NCBI RefSeq assembly: GCF_020216025.1 | Contig: NZ_JAIWNC010000050.1 | Span: 17,462-81,461 of the forward strand | Reading direction: 5' to 3' | Source of the DNA: Jidongwangia harbinensis | GTDB taxonomy: Bacteria; Actinomycetota; Actinomycetes; Mycobacteriales; Micromonosporaceae | DNA: 64,000 nt | Part shown: positions 43,843 through 52,408 of the stretch, in pieces | Layout of the letters: each line of letters opens with the position of its first letter | Numbering within the stretch: the first letter of the stretch is position 1 | Notes under the pieces: model-generated | Databases searched by the model: none | What the model saw: only the letters and a program-made list of their open reading frames with translations | Told to the model about the DNA's origin: nothing | Position numbers and translations under genes: made by a program

Positions 43843-45012
43843 TCAGGGGCGGCAGAGCAGTACGGTCGGCGCCCCCGCGACCCGGGTCAGCACCATCGAC
43901 GCACCCCGCGAACCCGACAATCGCAGGTCCCGCCGCAGCTTCTCCGGCTCCAGGGCGGAGCCCCGCTTCCGGATCTCCAACCGCCCCACTCCCCGCTCGC
44001 GGAGCAGCGTGCGCAGCCGCTTGAGGGAGAACGGCAGCACGTCGGTGACCGCCAGCCGCCGGGCGAACGGCGTGTCCACCGGCGCGTCGGTGTAGACGTA
44101 GGCGATGTCCGGGTCGGCCAGCCGCCCGCCGACCGTCTCGGCGAACTCGGCGACCAGGTGGGACCGCACCACGGCGGGGTCCGGGTCGTACAGGTAGGTG
44201 CCGACCGGACCGACCGGCCCGGTCACGGTGCCGGTCCCGGTGAGTTCCGCGGCGCCGGGCAGGAGGGTGGCGCGGCGCGGGGCGGCGGCCAAGGGCCCGC
44301 ACCAGAATGCGGCCTCCAGCAGGTCCCCGTCCACGCTCACCCACTCGCCCTCGGCGCCGGGCGGGAGCAGTGCGTGGTCGATGCCGGGGGCGAGTTTGAG
44401 CACAGTGCGCGGCACCCGGCCGGCCAGGCCGGCCACGAAGTCCCAGGGCGGGGAGTACGAGCGGGGGTCGAACACCCGGCCGCCGCCCGCGCGCCGCCGG
44501 GCCGGGTCGGCGAAGACCGCGTCGAACCGTTCCACCTCGACCGTGGTGGCGTCGGCGCACTCCACGGTCACCCGGTCGGCGAGTCCGGCGGCGTCGGCGT
44601 TGGCGCGGGCCATCGCGGCGGTGAGCGGGTCGGCGTCGACCGCGTACACCCGGATGCCGGCCCGGGCCGCGGCCAGCGCGTCGGAGCCCAGCCCGCACCC
44701 CAGGTCGGCCAGGGTCCGCACCCCGGCGGCGGCCAGCCGGGCGGCGCGCCGGTCGGCCACCACGGCCCGGGTGGCCTGTTCCAGGCCGGGCCGGGTGAGG
44801 AACATGCCCGCCGCGTCCGGTCCGAACTTCGCCGCCGCCCGGCGCCGCAGGTCGGCCTGGGTGAGGGCGGCGGCGGCCAGGGCCGGCGCCACGCCGCGGG
44901 CGCGCAGCCGGGTGGCGGCGACCAACGGGTCGGCGTCGGCCACCTCGGCCGCGACGGCCAGGGCGTCCGCTCCGAGGGGAGTACGCAGGTCGGCCAAGAG
45001 TTCCGGATCCAC
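43843..45012 (-). CDS. SAM-dependent methyltransferase with THUMP-like C-terminal domain
   Basis: 389 aa. A helical N-terminus (about 1-90) is followed by a Rossmann methyltransferase core: TLADLGCGLGSDALAAARAG (SAM-binding motif I), VYAVDADPLTAAMARANA, and DAVFADPARR as the DPPY-like motif IV. The C-terminal part (VYTDAPVDTPFARRLAV; LKRLRTLLRERGVGRLEIRK) fits the THUMP-like domain found in this actinobacterial family. rRNA or tRNA is the likely substrate by analogy, unproven. GTG 45012, divergent from groES. Its start is 29 bp from the first CIRCE box, so HrcA binding might affect it too. Confidence 0.82.
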   Translation of the reverse strand: MDPELLADLRTPLGADALAVAAEVADADPLVAATRLRARGVAPALAAAALTQADLRRRAAAKFGPDAAGMFLTRPGLEQATRAVVADRRAARLAAAGVRTLADLGCGLGSDALAAARAGIRVYAVDADPLTAAMARANADAAGLADRVTVECADATTVEVERFDAVFADPARRRAGGGRVFDPRSYSPPWDFVAGLAGRVPRTVLKLAPGIDHALLPPGAEGEWVSVDGDLLEAAFWCGPLAAAPRRATLLPGAAELTGTGTVTGPVGPVGTYLYDPDPAVVRSHLVAEFAETVGGRLADPDIAYVYTDAPVDTPFARRLAVTDVLPFSLKRLRTLLRERGVGRLEIRKRGSALEPEKLRRDLRLSGSRGASMVLTRVAGAPTVLLCRP

Positions 45013-45040
45013 GAGCGGTCATTCTCCACGGGTGACTCGG

Positions 45041-45067
45041 CTGGCACTCTGGTTGACGGAGTGCTAG
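45041..45067. promoter_or_regulatory. CIRCE operator 1 (HrcA site) of groESL
   Basis: CTGGCACTC-N9-GAGTGCTAG (45041-45049 and 45059-45067) against the consensus TTAGCACTC-N9-GAGTGCTAA. It overlaps the -35 box (TTGACG, 45053-45058). Confidence 0.88.
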
Positions 45068-45081
45068 TTCCGGCATAATCT
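45053..45081 (+). promoter_or_regulatory. groESL promoter
   Basis: -35 TTGACG (45053-45058), 17-nt spacer, -10 TAATCT (45076-45081; CATAAT at 45074 is an alternative). It is flanked by two CIRCE elements, so it should be HrcA-repressed and heat-inducible. Confidence 0.7.
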
Positions 45082-45085
45082 CCGA

Positions 45086-45112
45086 TTAGCACTCTCACCA
45101 CGAGGGTGCCAG
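45086..45112. promoter_or_regulatory. CIRCE operator 2 (HrcA site), right arm imperfect
   Basis: TTAGCACTC (45086-45094), 9-nt spacer, GGGTGCCAG (45104-45112). The left arm is perfect. It lies at the predicted transcription start. Confidence 0.85.
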
Positions 45113-45243
45113 CGCGAGCCCAATCCGGGCCGCGCTTGCGCCAGGCGGACCGGCACCCGCGACGACGGCCCCGCCCGGTGGCATGAGGCATGAGCTCGGC
45201 CTGCACCATGGCCGGCGAAATCTGTACCCAGGAGGGTATGCCC

Positions 45244-45552
45244 GTGACTACCGCGACCAAGGTTGCGATCAAGCCGCTCGAGGACCGCATCGTGGTCCAG
45301 GCGAACGAGGCTGAGACGACGACGGCGTCGGGCATCGTGATCCCCGACACCGCCAAGGAGAAGCCGCAGGAGGGCACCGTCCTCGCTGTCGGCCCGGGCC
45401 GCATCGACGACAAGGGCAACCGCGTCCCGATCGATGTGCAGGTCGGCGACACCGTCCTCTACTCGAAGTACGGCGGCACCGAGGTGAAGTACGCCGGCGA
45501 GGAGTACCTGGTGCTCTCCGCCCGCGACGTCCTCGCGGTCATCGAGAAGTGA
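45244..45552 (+). CDS. groES: Co-chaperonin GroES
   Basis: 102 aa, the heptameric lid of GroEL. GTG 45244 is chosen because GGAGGG (45231-45236) is 7 nt upstream; ATG 45238 is too close to it. Family blocks: IKPLEDRIVVQANEAE, TTTASGIVIPDTAKEKPQEG (mobile loop), VAVGPGR-type turn, GDTVLYSKYGGTEVKYAGEE and the C-terminal VLAVIEK. Preceded by a 130-nt leader containing CIRCE 2 and followed by an intercistronic hairpin and groEL1. Confidence 0.97.
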   Translation: MTTATKVAIKPLEDRIVVQANEAETTTASGIVIPDTAKEKPQEGTVLAVGPGRIDDKGNRVPIDVQVGDTVLYSKYGGTEVKYAGEEYLVLSARDVLAVIEK

Positions 45553-45569
45553 CCTACTGATTGCATCCG

Positions 45570-45602
45570 CCGCCCTGGTCCTTGAGTTGAGGACCGGGGC
45601 GG
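45570..45602 (+). terminator. Intercistronic hairpin between groES and groEL1
   Basis: 13-bp stem CCGCCCTGGTCCT / AGGACCGGGGCGG (45570-45582 and 45590-45602, one G-U) with a 7-nt loop. It could act as a partial terminator or an RNA-processing/stabilising element that gives more groES than groEL message. No T-run follows. Confidence 0.55.
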
Positions 45603-45624
45603 TAATGCGTGAAGGGACCAATAC

Positions 45625-47274
45625 ATGGCGAAGATTCTGAGTTTCTCCGACGACGCCCGGCACCTGCTGGAGCACGGCGTCAACACGCTCGCCGACACGG
45701 TCAAGGTCACCCTCGGCCCGCGCGGCCGCAACGTCGTCCTGGACAAGAAGTTCGGCGCGCCCACGATCACCAACGACGGCGTCACCATCGCCAAGGAGAT
45801 CGAGCTGACCGACCCGTACCAGAACCTCGGTGCGCAGCTGGTCAAGGAGGTGGCGACGAAGACCAACGACGTCGCCGGCGACGGCACCACCACGGCGACC
45901 GTGCTCGCGCAGGCGCTGGTCCGTGAGGGCCTGCGCAACGTGACCGCGGGCGCCAACCCGATCGCGCTCAAGCGTGGCATGGACGCCGCCGCCGAGGTGG
46001 TCTCCAAGGCCCTGCTGGAGAAGGCCGTCGAGGTCGCCGACAAGAAGTCGGTCGCCAACGTGGCCACCATCTCCGCGCAGGACGCCACGATCGGCGAGCT
46101 GATCGCCGAGGCGATGGAGCGGGTCGGCCGCGACGGTGTGATCACCGTCGAGGAGGGCTCCGCCCTCGCCACCGAGCTCGACGTCACCGAGGGTCTGCAG
46201 TTCGACAAGGGCTTCATCTCGCCGAACTTCGTGACCGACGCCGAGTCGCAGGAGGCCGTGCTCGAGGACGCGTACATCCTCATCACGACCCAGAAGATCT
46301 CCAGCGTCGAGGAGATGCTGCCGCTGCTGGAGAAGGTCCTGCAGGCCGGCAAGCCGCTGCTCATCGTGGCCGAGGACGTCGAGGGGCAGGCGCTGTCCAC
46401 CCTCGTGGTAAACGCGATCCGCAAGACCCTCAAGGTCGCCGCGGTGAAGGCTCCCGGCTTCGGGGACCGGCGCAAGGCGATGCTGCAGGACATGGCGATC
46501 GCCACCGGCGGCGAGCTGATCGCGCCCGAGCTGGGCTACAAGCTGGACCAGGTCACCCTGGAGATGCTCGGCTCGGCCCGGCGCGTGGTGGTCGACAAGG
46601 ACAACACCACGGTCGTGGACGGCGGTGGCCGCAAGTCCGAGATCGAGGACCGGGTCGCGCAGATCCGCAAGGAGATCGAGGCGTCGGACTCCGACTGGGA
46701 CCGCGAGAAGCTGTCGGAGCGGCTGGCCAAGCTCTCCGGCGGGATCGCGGTCATCAAGGTCGGTGCCGCCACCGAGGTCGAGATGAAGGAGCGCAAGCAC
46801 CGCATCGAGGACGCCATCGCGGCGACCAAGGCCGCGGTCGAGGAGGGCACCGTCCCGGGTGGCGGCGCCGCCCTGGCGCAGATCGCCTCCGCGCTCGACG
46901 GTGACCTCGGCTTCACCGGCGAGGAGGCGGTCGGTGTCAACATCGTCCGCAAGGCGCTGATCGAGCCGCTGCGCTGGATCGCGCAGAACGCCGGCCACGA
47001 CGGCTACGTCGTGGTGGGCAAGTCGGCGGAGCTGGGCTGGGGCCACGGCCTCAACGCGGCCACCGACGAGTACGTCGACCTGGTGGCGGCCGGCATCATC
47101 GACCCGGTGAAGGTGACCCGCAACGCGGTCTCCAACGCCGTCTCGATCGCCGCGCTGCTGCTCACCACGGAGAGCCTCGTGGTGGAGAAGCCGGCCGAGC
47201 CGGAGCCCGCCGCCGCCGGCGGTCACGGCCACAGCCACGGTGGCCACGGCCACCAGCACGGCCCGGGTTTCTGA
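45625..47274 (+). CDS. groEL1: 60-kDa chaperonin GroEL1 with His-rich C-terminus
   Basis: 549 aa. Opening MAKILSFSDDARHLLEHGVN and VTLGPRGRNVVLDKKFGAP; ATP-binding VAGDGTTTATVLAQAL. It ends in GHGHSHGGHGHQHGPGF rather than the GGM repeats of GroEL2, the hallmark of the actinobacterial GroEL1 encoded with groES. GroEL1 has specialised roles in some actinobacteria; in mycobacteria these include mycolate and biofilm functions and metal binding through the His tail. The start is preceded by GAAGGGA. Controlled by the CIRCE promoter upstream. Confidence 0.96.
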   Translation: MAKILSFSDDARHLLEHGVNTLADTVKVTLGPRGRNVVLDKKFGAPTITNDGVTIAKEIELTDPYQNLGAQLVKEVATKTNDVAGDGTTTATVLAQALVREGLRNVTAGANPIALKRGMDAAAEVVSKALLEKAVEVADKKSVANVATISAQDATIGELIAEAMERVGRDGVITVEEGSALATELDVTEGLQFDKGFISPNFVTDAESQEAVLEDAYILITTQKISSVEEMLPLLEKVLQAGKPLLIVAEDVEGQALSTLVVNAIRKTLKVAAVKAPGFGDRRKAMLQDMAIATGGELIAPELGYKLDQVTLEMLGSARRVVVDKDNTTVVDGGGRKSEIEDRVAQIRKEIEASDSDWDREKLSERLAKLSGGIAVIKVGAATEVEMKERKHRIEDAIAATKAAVEEGTVPGGGAALAQIASALDGDLGFTGEEAVGVNIVRKALIEPLRWIAQNAGHDGYVVVGKSAELGWGHGLNAATDEYVDLVAAGIIDPVKVTRNAVSNAVSIAALLLTTESLVVEKPAEPEPAAAGGHGHSHGGHGHQHGPGF

Positions 47275-47287
47275 GTCGACCCGCATC

Positions 47288-47318
47288 GAGGGCGCGCCGC
47301 GGTCAGCGGCGCGCCCTT
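47288..47318 (+). terminator. Terminator after groEL1
   Basis: Eleven perfect pairs, GGGCGCGCCGC (47290-47300) / GCGGCGCGCCC (47306-47316), extended by A-T and G-U pairs, with a 5-nt loop. It starts 14 bp after the groEL1 stop and is followed by TTCGTCGTCGG. Confidence 0.85.
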
Positions 47319-47342
47319 CGTCGTCGGCGCTACCATGCGGCG

Positions 47343-47606
47343 ATGGACATCCGGGCGTCGGACGAGGATCGGCAACGGGTGCTGGCCGCGCTGGAGCGGC
47401 ACACCGGCGCCGGGCGGCTCACACTGGACGAGTTCGCCGCGCGGGTGGAGGCGGCGTGCGGTGCCCGTACCCTCGATGACCTCGCCGCGGTGACCCGTGA
47501 TCTGCCGCAGCTGGACGACGGCCCGCGCCGCGACTTCCTGATCCTGGTCCTGATCGCGGCGGTGGTGCTGGTGCTGCTGGCCGGGGCGATGGCGTTACGG
47601 AACTAG
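47343..47606 (+). CDS. DUF1707 (SHOCT-like) small membrane protein
   Basis: 87 aa: IRASDEDRQRVLAALERHTG followed by GRLTLDEFAARVEAACGART and DLAAVTRDLP, the DUF1707 domain, then one C-terminal TM helix (LILVLIAAVVLVLLAGAM). ATG 47343 lies 6 nt after TACCAT with no ribosome site, a leaderless arrangement. The last 12 bp overlap the convergent ABC exporter gene. Function unknown; DUF1707 proteins are frequent in actinobacterial membrane and stress loci. Confidence 0.87.
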   Translation: MDIRASDEDRQRVLAALERHTGAGRLTLDEFAARVEAACGARTLDDLAAVTRDLPQLDDGPRRDFLILVLIAAVVLVLLAGAMALRN

Positions 47607-49355
47607 CGCCGTGTCGCCGTGCCAGGACCGCCACAGCGCGGCGTAGGAGCCGCCCGCGGCGACCAGTTCGTCGTGCGAGCCCAGTTCGATGATGCGGCCG
47701 TCGGCCACCACCGCGACCCGGTCGGCGTCGTGCGCGGAGAACAGCCGGTGCGCGATCGCCACCACGGTACGGCCGTGCAGCACCGCGGCCAGCGAGCGTT
47801 CCAGGTCGCGGGCGGTCCGCGGGTCGAGCAGCGAGGTGGCCTCGTCGAGCACCAGCGTGTGCGGGTCGGCCAGCACCAGCCGGGCCAGCGCCACCTGCTG
47901 CGCCTGCGCCGCGGACAGCACCACGCCACCGGCGCCGACCGCGGTGTCCAGCCCGTCCGGCAGCGCGGCGGCCCAGTCCAGGGCGTGCACCGCGGCGAGC
48001 GCGTCCCGGACCGCCGCGGCGGGCGCCTCCGGCCGGACCATCGCGACGTTGTCGTAGAGCGTGCCGATGAACACGTGGTGTTCCTGGCTGACCAGCGCGA
48101 CCTCGGTCCGCAGCCGGTCCAGCGGCAGGTCGGTGAGCCGGACCCCGCCGACCGTCACCGTGCCGGCGGTCGGTTCGTGCACCCCGGCGAGCAACCGGCC
48201 CAGCGTGGACTTGCCGGCGCCGGACGGGCCGACGATCGCCAGCCGCTCGCCCGGTTCCAGCGTGAGGTCGATGCCGTGCAGCACCTCGCGGCCCGGCACG
48301 TACGCGAACCGCACGCCACCGACCTCGATCCGCGCGCCGTCCGGCCGCCGGTCCGTGGCGGCCGGACCGCCGGTGTCCGCGACGCCCAGCAGCCGGGCCA
48401 GCGACGCGGCACCCACCTGCAGTTCGTCCAGCCAGCTGAGCAGCCGGTCGAGCGGGTCGATCAGCAGCTGCACGTAGATCACCGCCGCGGTCACCTGGCC
48501 GAGCGTCACCCAGCCGCGCAACGCGAACCAGCCGCCGATCAGCAGCGTGGCCGCGATCGGCAGCACGTAACAGGTCTCCAGGATCGGCCACCACACCGTG
48601 CGCAGGAACAGCGTGTACCGCTCGGCCCGGTACGACCGGTGCAGGTCGGTGTCGGTACGGGCGATGCGCTGGGAGTCCCGGCGCAGCGCGTCCACCGTGC
48701 GGGCGCCCTCGACGGTCTCCGCCAGCCCGTCGGTGACCTGCGAGTACGCGGCGTTCTCCCGCAGGTAGCCGGCCGGGGCGCGGCGCAGGTACCACCGGGT
48801 GCTCACCACGATCAGCGGCACGGCCACCAGCAGCGGCACCGCCAGCAACGGCCCGACCAGCAGCAGCGCGCCGAGCACCAGGGCGCCGGTGAGGATCGCG
48901 ATCATCGTTTCCGGGACCGCGAACCGCACGCACTTGCTGAGCGCGTCCACGTCCCGGGTGGTCCGGGTGAGCAGGTCACCGCTACCGGCCCGTTCCACCG
49001 TGGACAGCGGCAGCGCGAGCACCCGGTCCACGAAGTCCTCCCGCAACCGGGCCAGCACCCGCTCCCCGAGCCGGGCCGACGCCAGGTGTGCGAACCGTAC
49101 GAAAATCGCCTGCAGCAGTACGAACACCGCGATCAGCGCGGCCAGCCGGTCCACCACGGCGGCGGCCCGGCCGTGCTGGATGGCCTCCACGATGTCGCCG
49201 AGCAGGCGCGGGCCGACCAGACCGGCGGCCGCGGCGAGCACGTGCAGACCCACCGCGACGGCGAGCGCGCGCGGATAGCGGCGGAACAGCTCACGGGCGT
49301 ACCGGCGCACCTGCACGGTGTCGGCGACCGGCAGGGCGCCGCTCATGCCGTTCAC
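47595..49355 (-). CDS. ABC exporter half-transporter, intact Walker A but degenerate signature
   Basis: 586 aa with an N-terminal six-TM ABC_membrane domain (about 25-310) and a nucleotide-binding domain. Walker A VGPSGAGKST and Walker B TLVLDEATSLLD are intact. The signature that should read LSGGQ is LSAAQ (VVLSAAQAQQVALARL). GTG 49355 overlaps the partner's stop (GTGA). With the partner described next it should form a heterodimer in which this subunit supplies the catalytic Walker A/B. Substrate unknown; such pairs export drugs, lipids or peptides. Confidence 0.9.
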   Translation of the reverse strand: MNGMSGALPVADTVQVRRYARELFRRYPRALAVAVGLHVLAAAAGLVGPRLLGDIVEAIQHGRAAAVVDRLAALIAVFVLLQAIFVRFAHLASARLGERVLARLREDFVDRVLALPLSTVERAGSGDLLTRTTRDVDALSKCVRFAVPETMIAILTGALVLGALLLVGPLLAVPLLVAVPLIVVSTRWYLRRAPAGYLRENAAYSQVTDGLAETVEGARTVDALRRDSQRIARTDTDLHRSYRAERYTLFLRTVWWPILETCYVLPIAATLLIGGWFALRGWVTLGQVTAAVIYVQLLIDPLDRLLSWLDELQVGAASLARLLGVADTGGPAATDRRPDGARIEVGGVRFAYVPGREVLHGIDLTLEPGERLAIVGPSGAGKSTLGRLLAGVHEPTAGTVTVGGVRLTDLPLDRLRTEVALVSQEHHVFIGTLYDNVAMVRPEAPAAAVRDALAAVHALDWAAALPDGLDTAVGAGGVVLSAAQAQQVALARLVLADPHTLVLDEATSLLDPRTARDLERSLAAVLHGRTVVAIAHRLFSAHDADRVAVVADGRIIELGSHDELVAAGGSYAALWRSWHGDTALVP

Positions 49356-51046
49356 CGGTCCTCCCGGAGCACGGTGCGGGCGTACCGCGGTTCGGTCCGC
49401 AGCAGCGTCCGGTGGTTGCCCTCGGCCACCACCGTGCCGGACTCGACGTAGAGCACGGTGTCGGCCCGGGCCAGCACCAGCGGGCTGGTGGAGCAGACCA
49501 CGGTGGTCCGGCCGTGCCGCGCCGGGCCGAGCCGTTCCGCGATCCGGGCCTCGGTGTGCGCGTCCACCGCGCTGGTCGGTTCCACCAGGATCAGCACCTC
49601 CGGGTCGGCGACCAGCGCGCGGGCCAGCCGCAGCCGCTGCTGCTGGCCGCCGGAGAACGACCGGCCGCGCTCGGCGACCTCGGCGTCCAGGCCGTCCGGC
49701 AGGGCCTCGACAATGTCGGTGGCGTCGGCCGTGTGCAGCGCCGCCGCCACCCCGCCGCGGCCGTGCGGGTCCAGGTCGGCCCGGAGCGGCCCGGAGAACA
49801 GGCGGGCGTCGTTGTCGGCCACCAGGATCCGCTTCCGCACGGTGGCCAGGTCCAGGTCCCGCAGCGGTACGCCGGCCAGCGTCGCCGCGCCGTCCGGGTG
49901 GTAGCGGCCCAGCCGGTCGGCGATCGTCACGGCGTCCACCGGGTCCGCGGCGGCCAGCGCGGTCACCCGGCCCGGCCGGATCCGCACGCCGGACGTGGGA
50001 TCGGCCAGGTCACCGGGCGGCGGCGCGGGCACCGGGCGGTCGACATCGGACAGATCGGTGCGGGCCTGCAGCATCTGCACCACCCGGCGGGCCGACACGT
50101 GGCCCCGGGTCACCTTGTCGATCGTCTCGGTGAGCTGGCGCAGCGGCCCGACCAGGAACGCGGCGTACGCGTAGAACGACACCAGCTGGCCCACGGTGAT
50201 CCGGCCGGACAGCGCGAACCGGGCACCCAGCCACGTCACCAGCACCAGGAACGCGCCCGGCAACAGCACCTGCGCGGCCTCCAGCAACGACTCCACCCGG
50301 GCGGTACGCACACCGGCCGTGCGCAGCGTCTGGGACTCGGCGCGGTACCGGGCGGACAGCACCGCCTCCCCGCCCACGCCGCGCAGCACCCGCAGGCCGC
50401 CGACCAGGTCACCGGCGCGGGCGGTGAGCGTGCCCTGCTGTTCCCGGTACGCGGCCTGCCGGCGGTGCAGCGGCCGGATCAGCACGCTCACCACCGCCAT
50501 CAGCACCGGCACGCCGAGCAGCACCACCAGGCCGAGCGGCACCGACGTGCGGAGCAGCACCACGGTGACGGTGACCACGCCGACCAGCGAGCCGACGCCG
50601 CGGGCGGTGATGTCCACGGCGCTGCCGACGTGTCCGATGTCGGAGGTGCCGATCGCCACCACCTCGCCGGCCTCGACCCGCCGGGGCAGCGCCGAGCCGA
50701 GCCGGTTCGCCTGCCGCACCGCGAGCTGGATCGTGCGGAACGCGGCGGACAGGTAGTTGACCACCGCGAACCGGTGCCGCCCGATGCCGGCCGCGGCCTG
50801 CACGAGGCCGACACCGGCCAGCACCAGGCTCCAGGCCAGCAGCGCCCGGCCGTCCCGGTCGATCAGCCCGGCGTCGATCGCCCGGCCCACCACGGCCGGC
50901 ACCAGCGCCTGGCTGACCATCCAGACGACGGCCAGCAGGATGGCGGCGGTGACCGGCACCCAGGTGGTGCGGAGCAGCCAGGTCAGGTAGCGGGTCGCCG
51001 ATCGCTCGTCGGGCACGCCCGGATCGGCGTCAGGAAGCGTACGCAT
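49352..51046 (-). CDS. ABC exporter half-transporter lacking Walker A
   Basis: 564 aa: six-TM ABC_membrane domain, then a nucleotide-binding domain in which the P-loop is absent (the position reads VTALAAADPVDAVTIADRLG). The signature FSGGQQQRLRLARAL is perfect, and the Walker B region is ILVEPTSAVD, where the usual LDEP Asp is Val but the Glu is kept. Together with the partner's intact P-loop and broken signature this leaves exactly one competent composite ATP site. ATG 51046; first gene of the two, 45 bp after a small hypothetical gene. Confidence 0.9.
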   Translation of the reverse strand: MRTLPDADPGVPDERSATRYLTWLLRTTWVPVTAAILLAVVWMVSQALVPAVVGRAIDAGLIDRDGRALLAWSLVLAGVGLVQAAAGIGRHRFAVVNYLSAAFRTIQLAVRQANRLGSALPRRVEAGEVVAIGTSDIGHVGSAVDITARGVGSLVGVVTVTVVLLRTSVPLGLVVLLGVPVLMAVVSVLIRPLHRRQAAYREQQGTLTARAGDLVGGLRVLRGVGGEAVLSARYRAESQTLRTAGVRTARVESLLEAAQVLLPGAFLVLVTWLGARFALSGRITVGQLVSFYAYAAFLVGPLRQLTETIDKVTRGHVSARRVVQMLQARTDLSDVDRPVPAPPPGDLADPTSGVRIRPGRVTALAAADPVDAVTIADRLGRYHPDGAATLAGVPLRDLDLATVRKRILVADNDARLFSGPLRADLDPHGRGGVAAALHTADATDIVEALPDGLDAEVAERGRSFSGGQQQRLRLARALVADPEVLILVEPTSAVDAHTEARIAERLGPARHGRTTVVCSTSPLVLARADTVLYVESGTVVAEGNHRTLLRTEPRYARTVLREDR

Positions 51047-51091
51047 CGTGGTTTCGACGCTACGGTCCCGCCGCCGCCGGGGGCGACCGGT

Positions 51092-51346
51092 TTACCGGTC
51101 GACCGGGGTGAAGTCCCACACGTGTGGCGAGCGCGCGACCAGGTGCGCCGGCGGGTCGGGCAGGTGCTGCGGCGAATGCCGCCAGCGCGAGATCACCACG
51201 ATGCGCTTGTCGGTGGAGGAATAGACGTCGCTCGACACGTGCTGCGGGAGGACCTCGAGTCCCGGCACCGCCACGTCGCAGACCCAGGTCAGCAACTCGT
51301 CGAGGCCGCTGCCCAAGGCCCGGATCTCCCACATGCGTGCGATCAT
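51092..51346 (-). CDS. Small conserved hypothetical protein at the end of the tsa operon
   Basis: 84 aa: MIARMWEIRALGSGLDELLT, then a pattern of short strands (GLEVLPQHVSSDVYSS, TDKRIVVISRW) and HLVARSPHVWDFTPVDR. The alternation looks like a small alpha/beta-barrel (dimeric ferredoxin-like) fold, but I do not recognise the family. It starts 15 bp after the tsaD stop on the same strand. ATG 51334 (MWEIRAL) is an alternative start. Confidence 0.7.
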   Translation of the reverse strand: MIARMWEIRALGSGLDELLTWVCDVAVPGLEVLPQHVSSDVYSSTDKRIVVISRWRHSPQHLPDPPAHLVARSPHVWDFTPVDR

Positions 51347-51361
51347 CCGCTCTGCCTACCC

Positions 51362-52408
51362 CTACACAGTGACGGTCGTCAACGGCAGGGCCGAATCGGC
51401 CGGCAGATCGAGCCGGCTCGGCGCGACGCCGGCCGCGACGAGATGCGAGCCGAGTGCCGCGACCATCGCGCCGTTGTCGGTGCAGAGCTTGGGCCGGGGT
51501 ACGCGGACCCGCACGCCGACCTTGGCCGCCCGTTCCTCGGCCAGCACCCGCAGCCGCGAGTTCGCCGCCACGCCACCGCCGATGATCAACGTGTCGACGC
51601 CGTGCGCCCGGCACGCGTCCAGCGCCTTCGCGGTGAGCACGTCACACACCGCGTCCTGGAAGCTGGCCGCCACGTCCGCCACCGGCACCGGCTCGCCGGA
51701 GCGTTCCCGCGCCTCCACCCAGCGCGCCACCGCGGTCTTGAGGCCGGAGAAGGAGAAGTCGAAACGGTGCCCGGCCAGGTCCTTGGGCGCGGTCAGCCCG
51801 CGCGGGAACGCGATCGCCGCGCCGTCGCCGTCCCGGGCCGTCCGGTCGATCACCGGCCCGCCCGGGAAGCCCATGCCGAGCAGCCGGGCCACCTTGTCGA
51901 ACGCCTCGCCGGCCGCGTCGTCGATGGTCGCGCCGAGCGGCGTCACCCCGGCGGTGAGGTCGTCGACCAGCAGCAGCGACGAGTGCCCGCCGGAGACCAG
52001 CAGCGCGATCGCCGGCTCCGGCAGCGGTCCGTGTTCCAGCGTGTCCACGGCCACGTGCGCGGCCAGGTGGTTCACCCCGTAGATCGGCTTCTCCGCGGCC
52101 AGCGCGTACCCCTTGGCCGCGGCCACGCCGACCAGCAACGCACCGGCCAGGCCCGGCCCGGCGGTCACCGCGATCGCGTCGATGTCGGCGAGCGTGACGC
52201 CGGCGTCGTCCAGCGCCCGCTGCATGGTCGGCACCATCGCCTCGAGGTGGGCGCGGCTGGCGACCTCGGGGACCACGCCGCCGAACCGGGCATGCTGGTC
52301 CACGCTGGACGCGAGCGCGTCGGCGAGCAGCGTGTGGCCGCGGACGATGCCGATACCGGTCTCGTCGCAGGAGGTCTCGATTCCGAGTACCAGGGGTTCG
52401 TCAGGCAC
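51362..52408 (-). CDS. tsaD: tRNA N6-threonylcarbamoyladenosine transferase TsaD
   Basis: 348 aa. Transfers threonylcarbamoyl to A37 of ANN-decoding tRNAs together with TsaB and TsaE. ASKHA-fold blocks: VLGIETSCDETGIGIV, the metal-binding His pair in GVNHLAAHVAVD, and later LLVSGGHSSLLLV and GGGVAANSRLR. GTG 52408 overlaps rimI by 8 bp. Full length. Confidence 0.96.
   Translation of the reverse strand: MPDEPLVLGIETSCDETGIGIVRGHTLLADALASSVDQHARFGGVVPEVASRAHLEAMVPTMQRALDDAGVTLADIDAIAVTAGPGLAGALLVGVAAAKGYALAAEKPIYGVNHLAAHVAVDTLEHGPLPEPAIALLVSGGHSSLLLVDDLTAGVTPLGATIDDAAGEAFDKVARLLGMGFPGGPVIDRTARDGDGAAIAFPRGLTAPKDLAGHRFDFSFSGLKTAVARWVEARERSGEPVPVADVAASFQDAVCDVLTAKALDACRAHGVDTLIIGGGVAANSRLRVLAEERAAKVGVRVRVPRPKLCTDNGAMVAALGSHLVAAGVAPSRLDLPADSALPLTTVTV

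Noticed and set aside
45064..47286. 740-codon open frame antisense to groES-groEL
   Set aside because: Mirror frame of GroEL codons with no recognisable family; groESL are unmistakable on the other strand.
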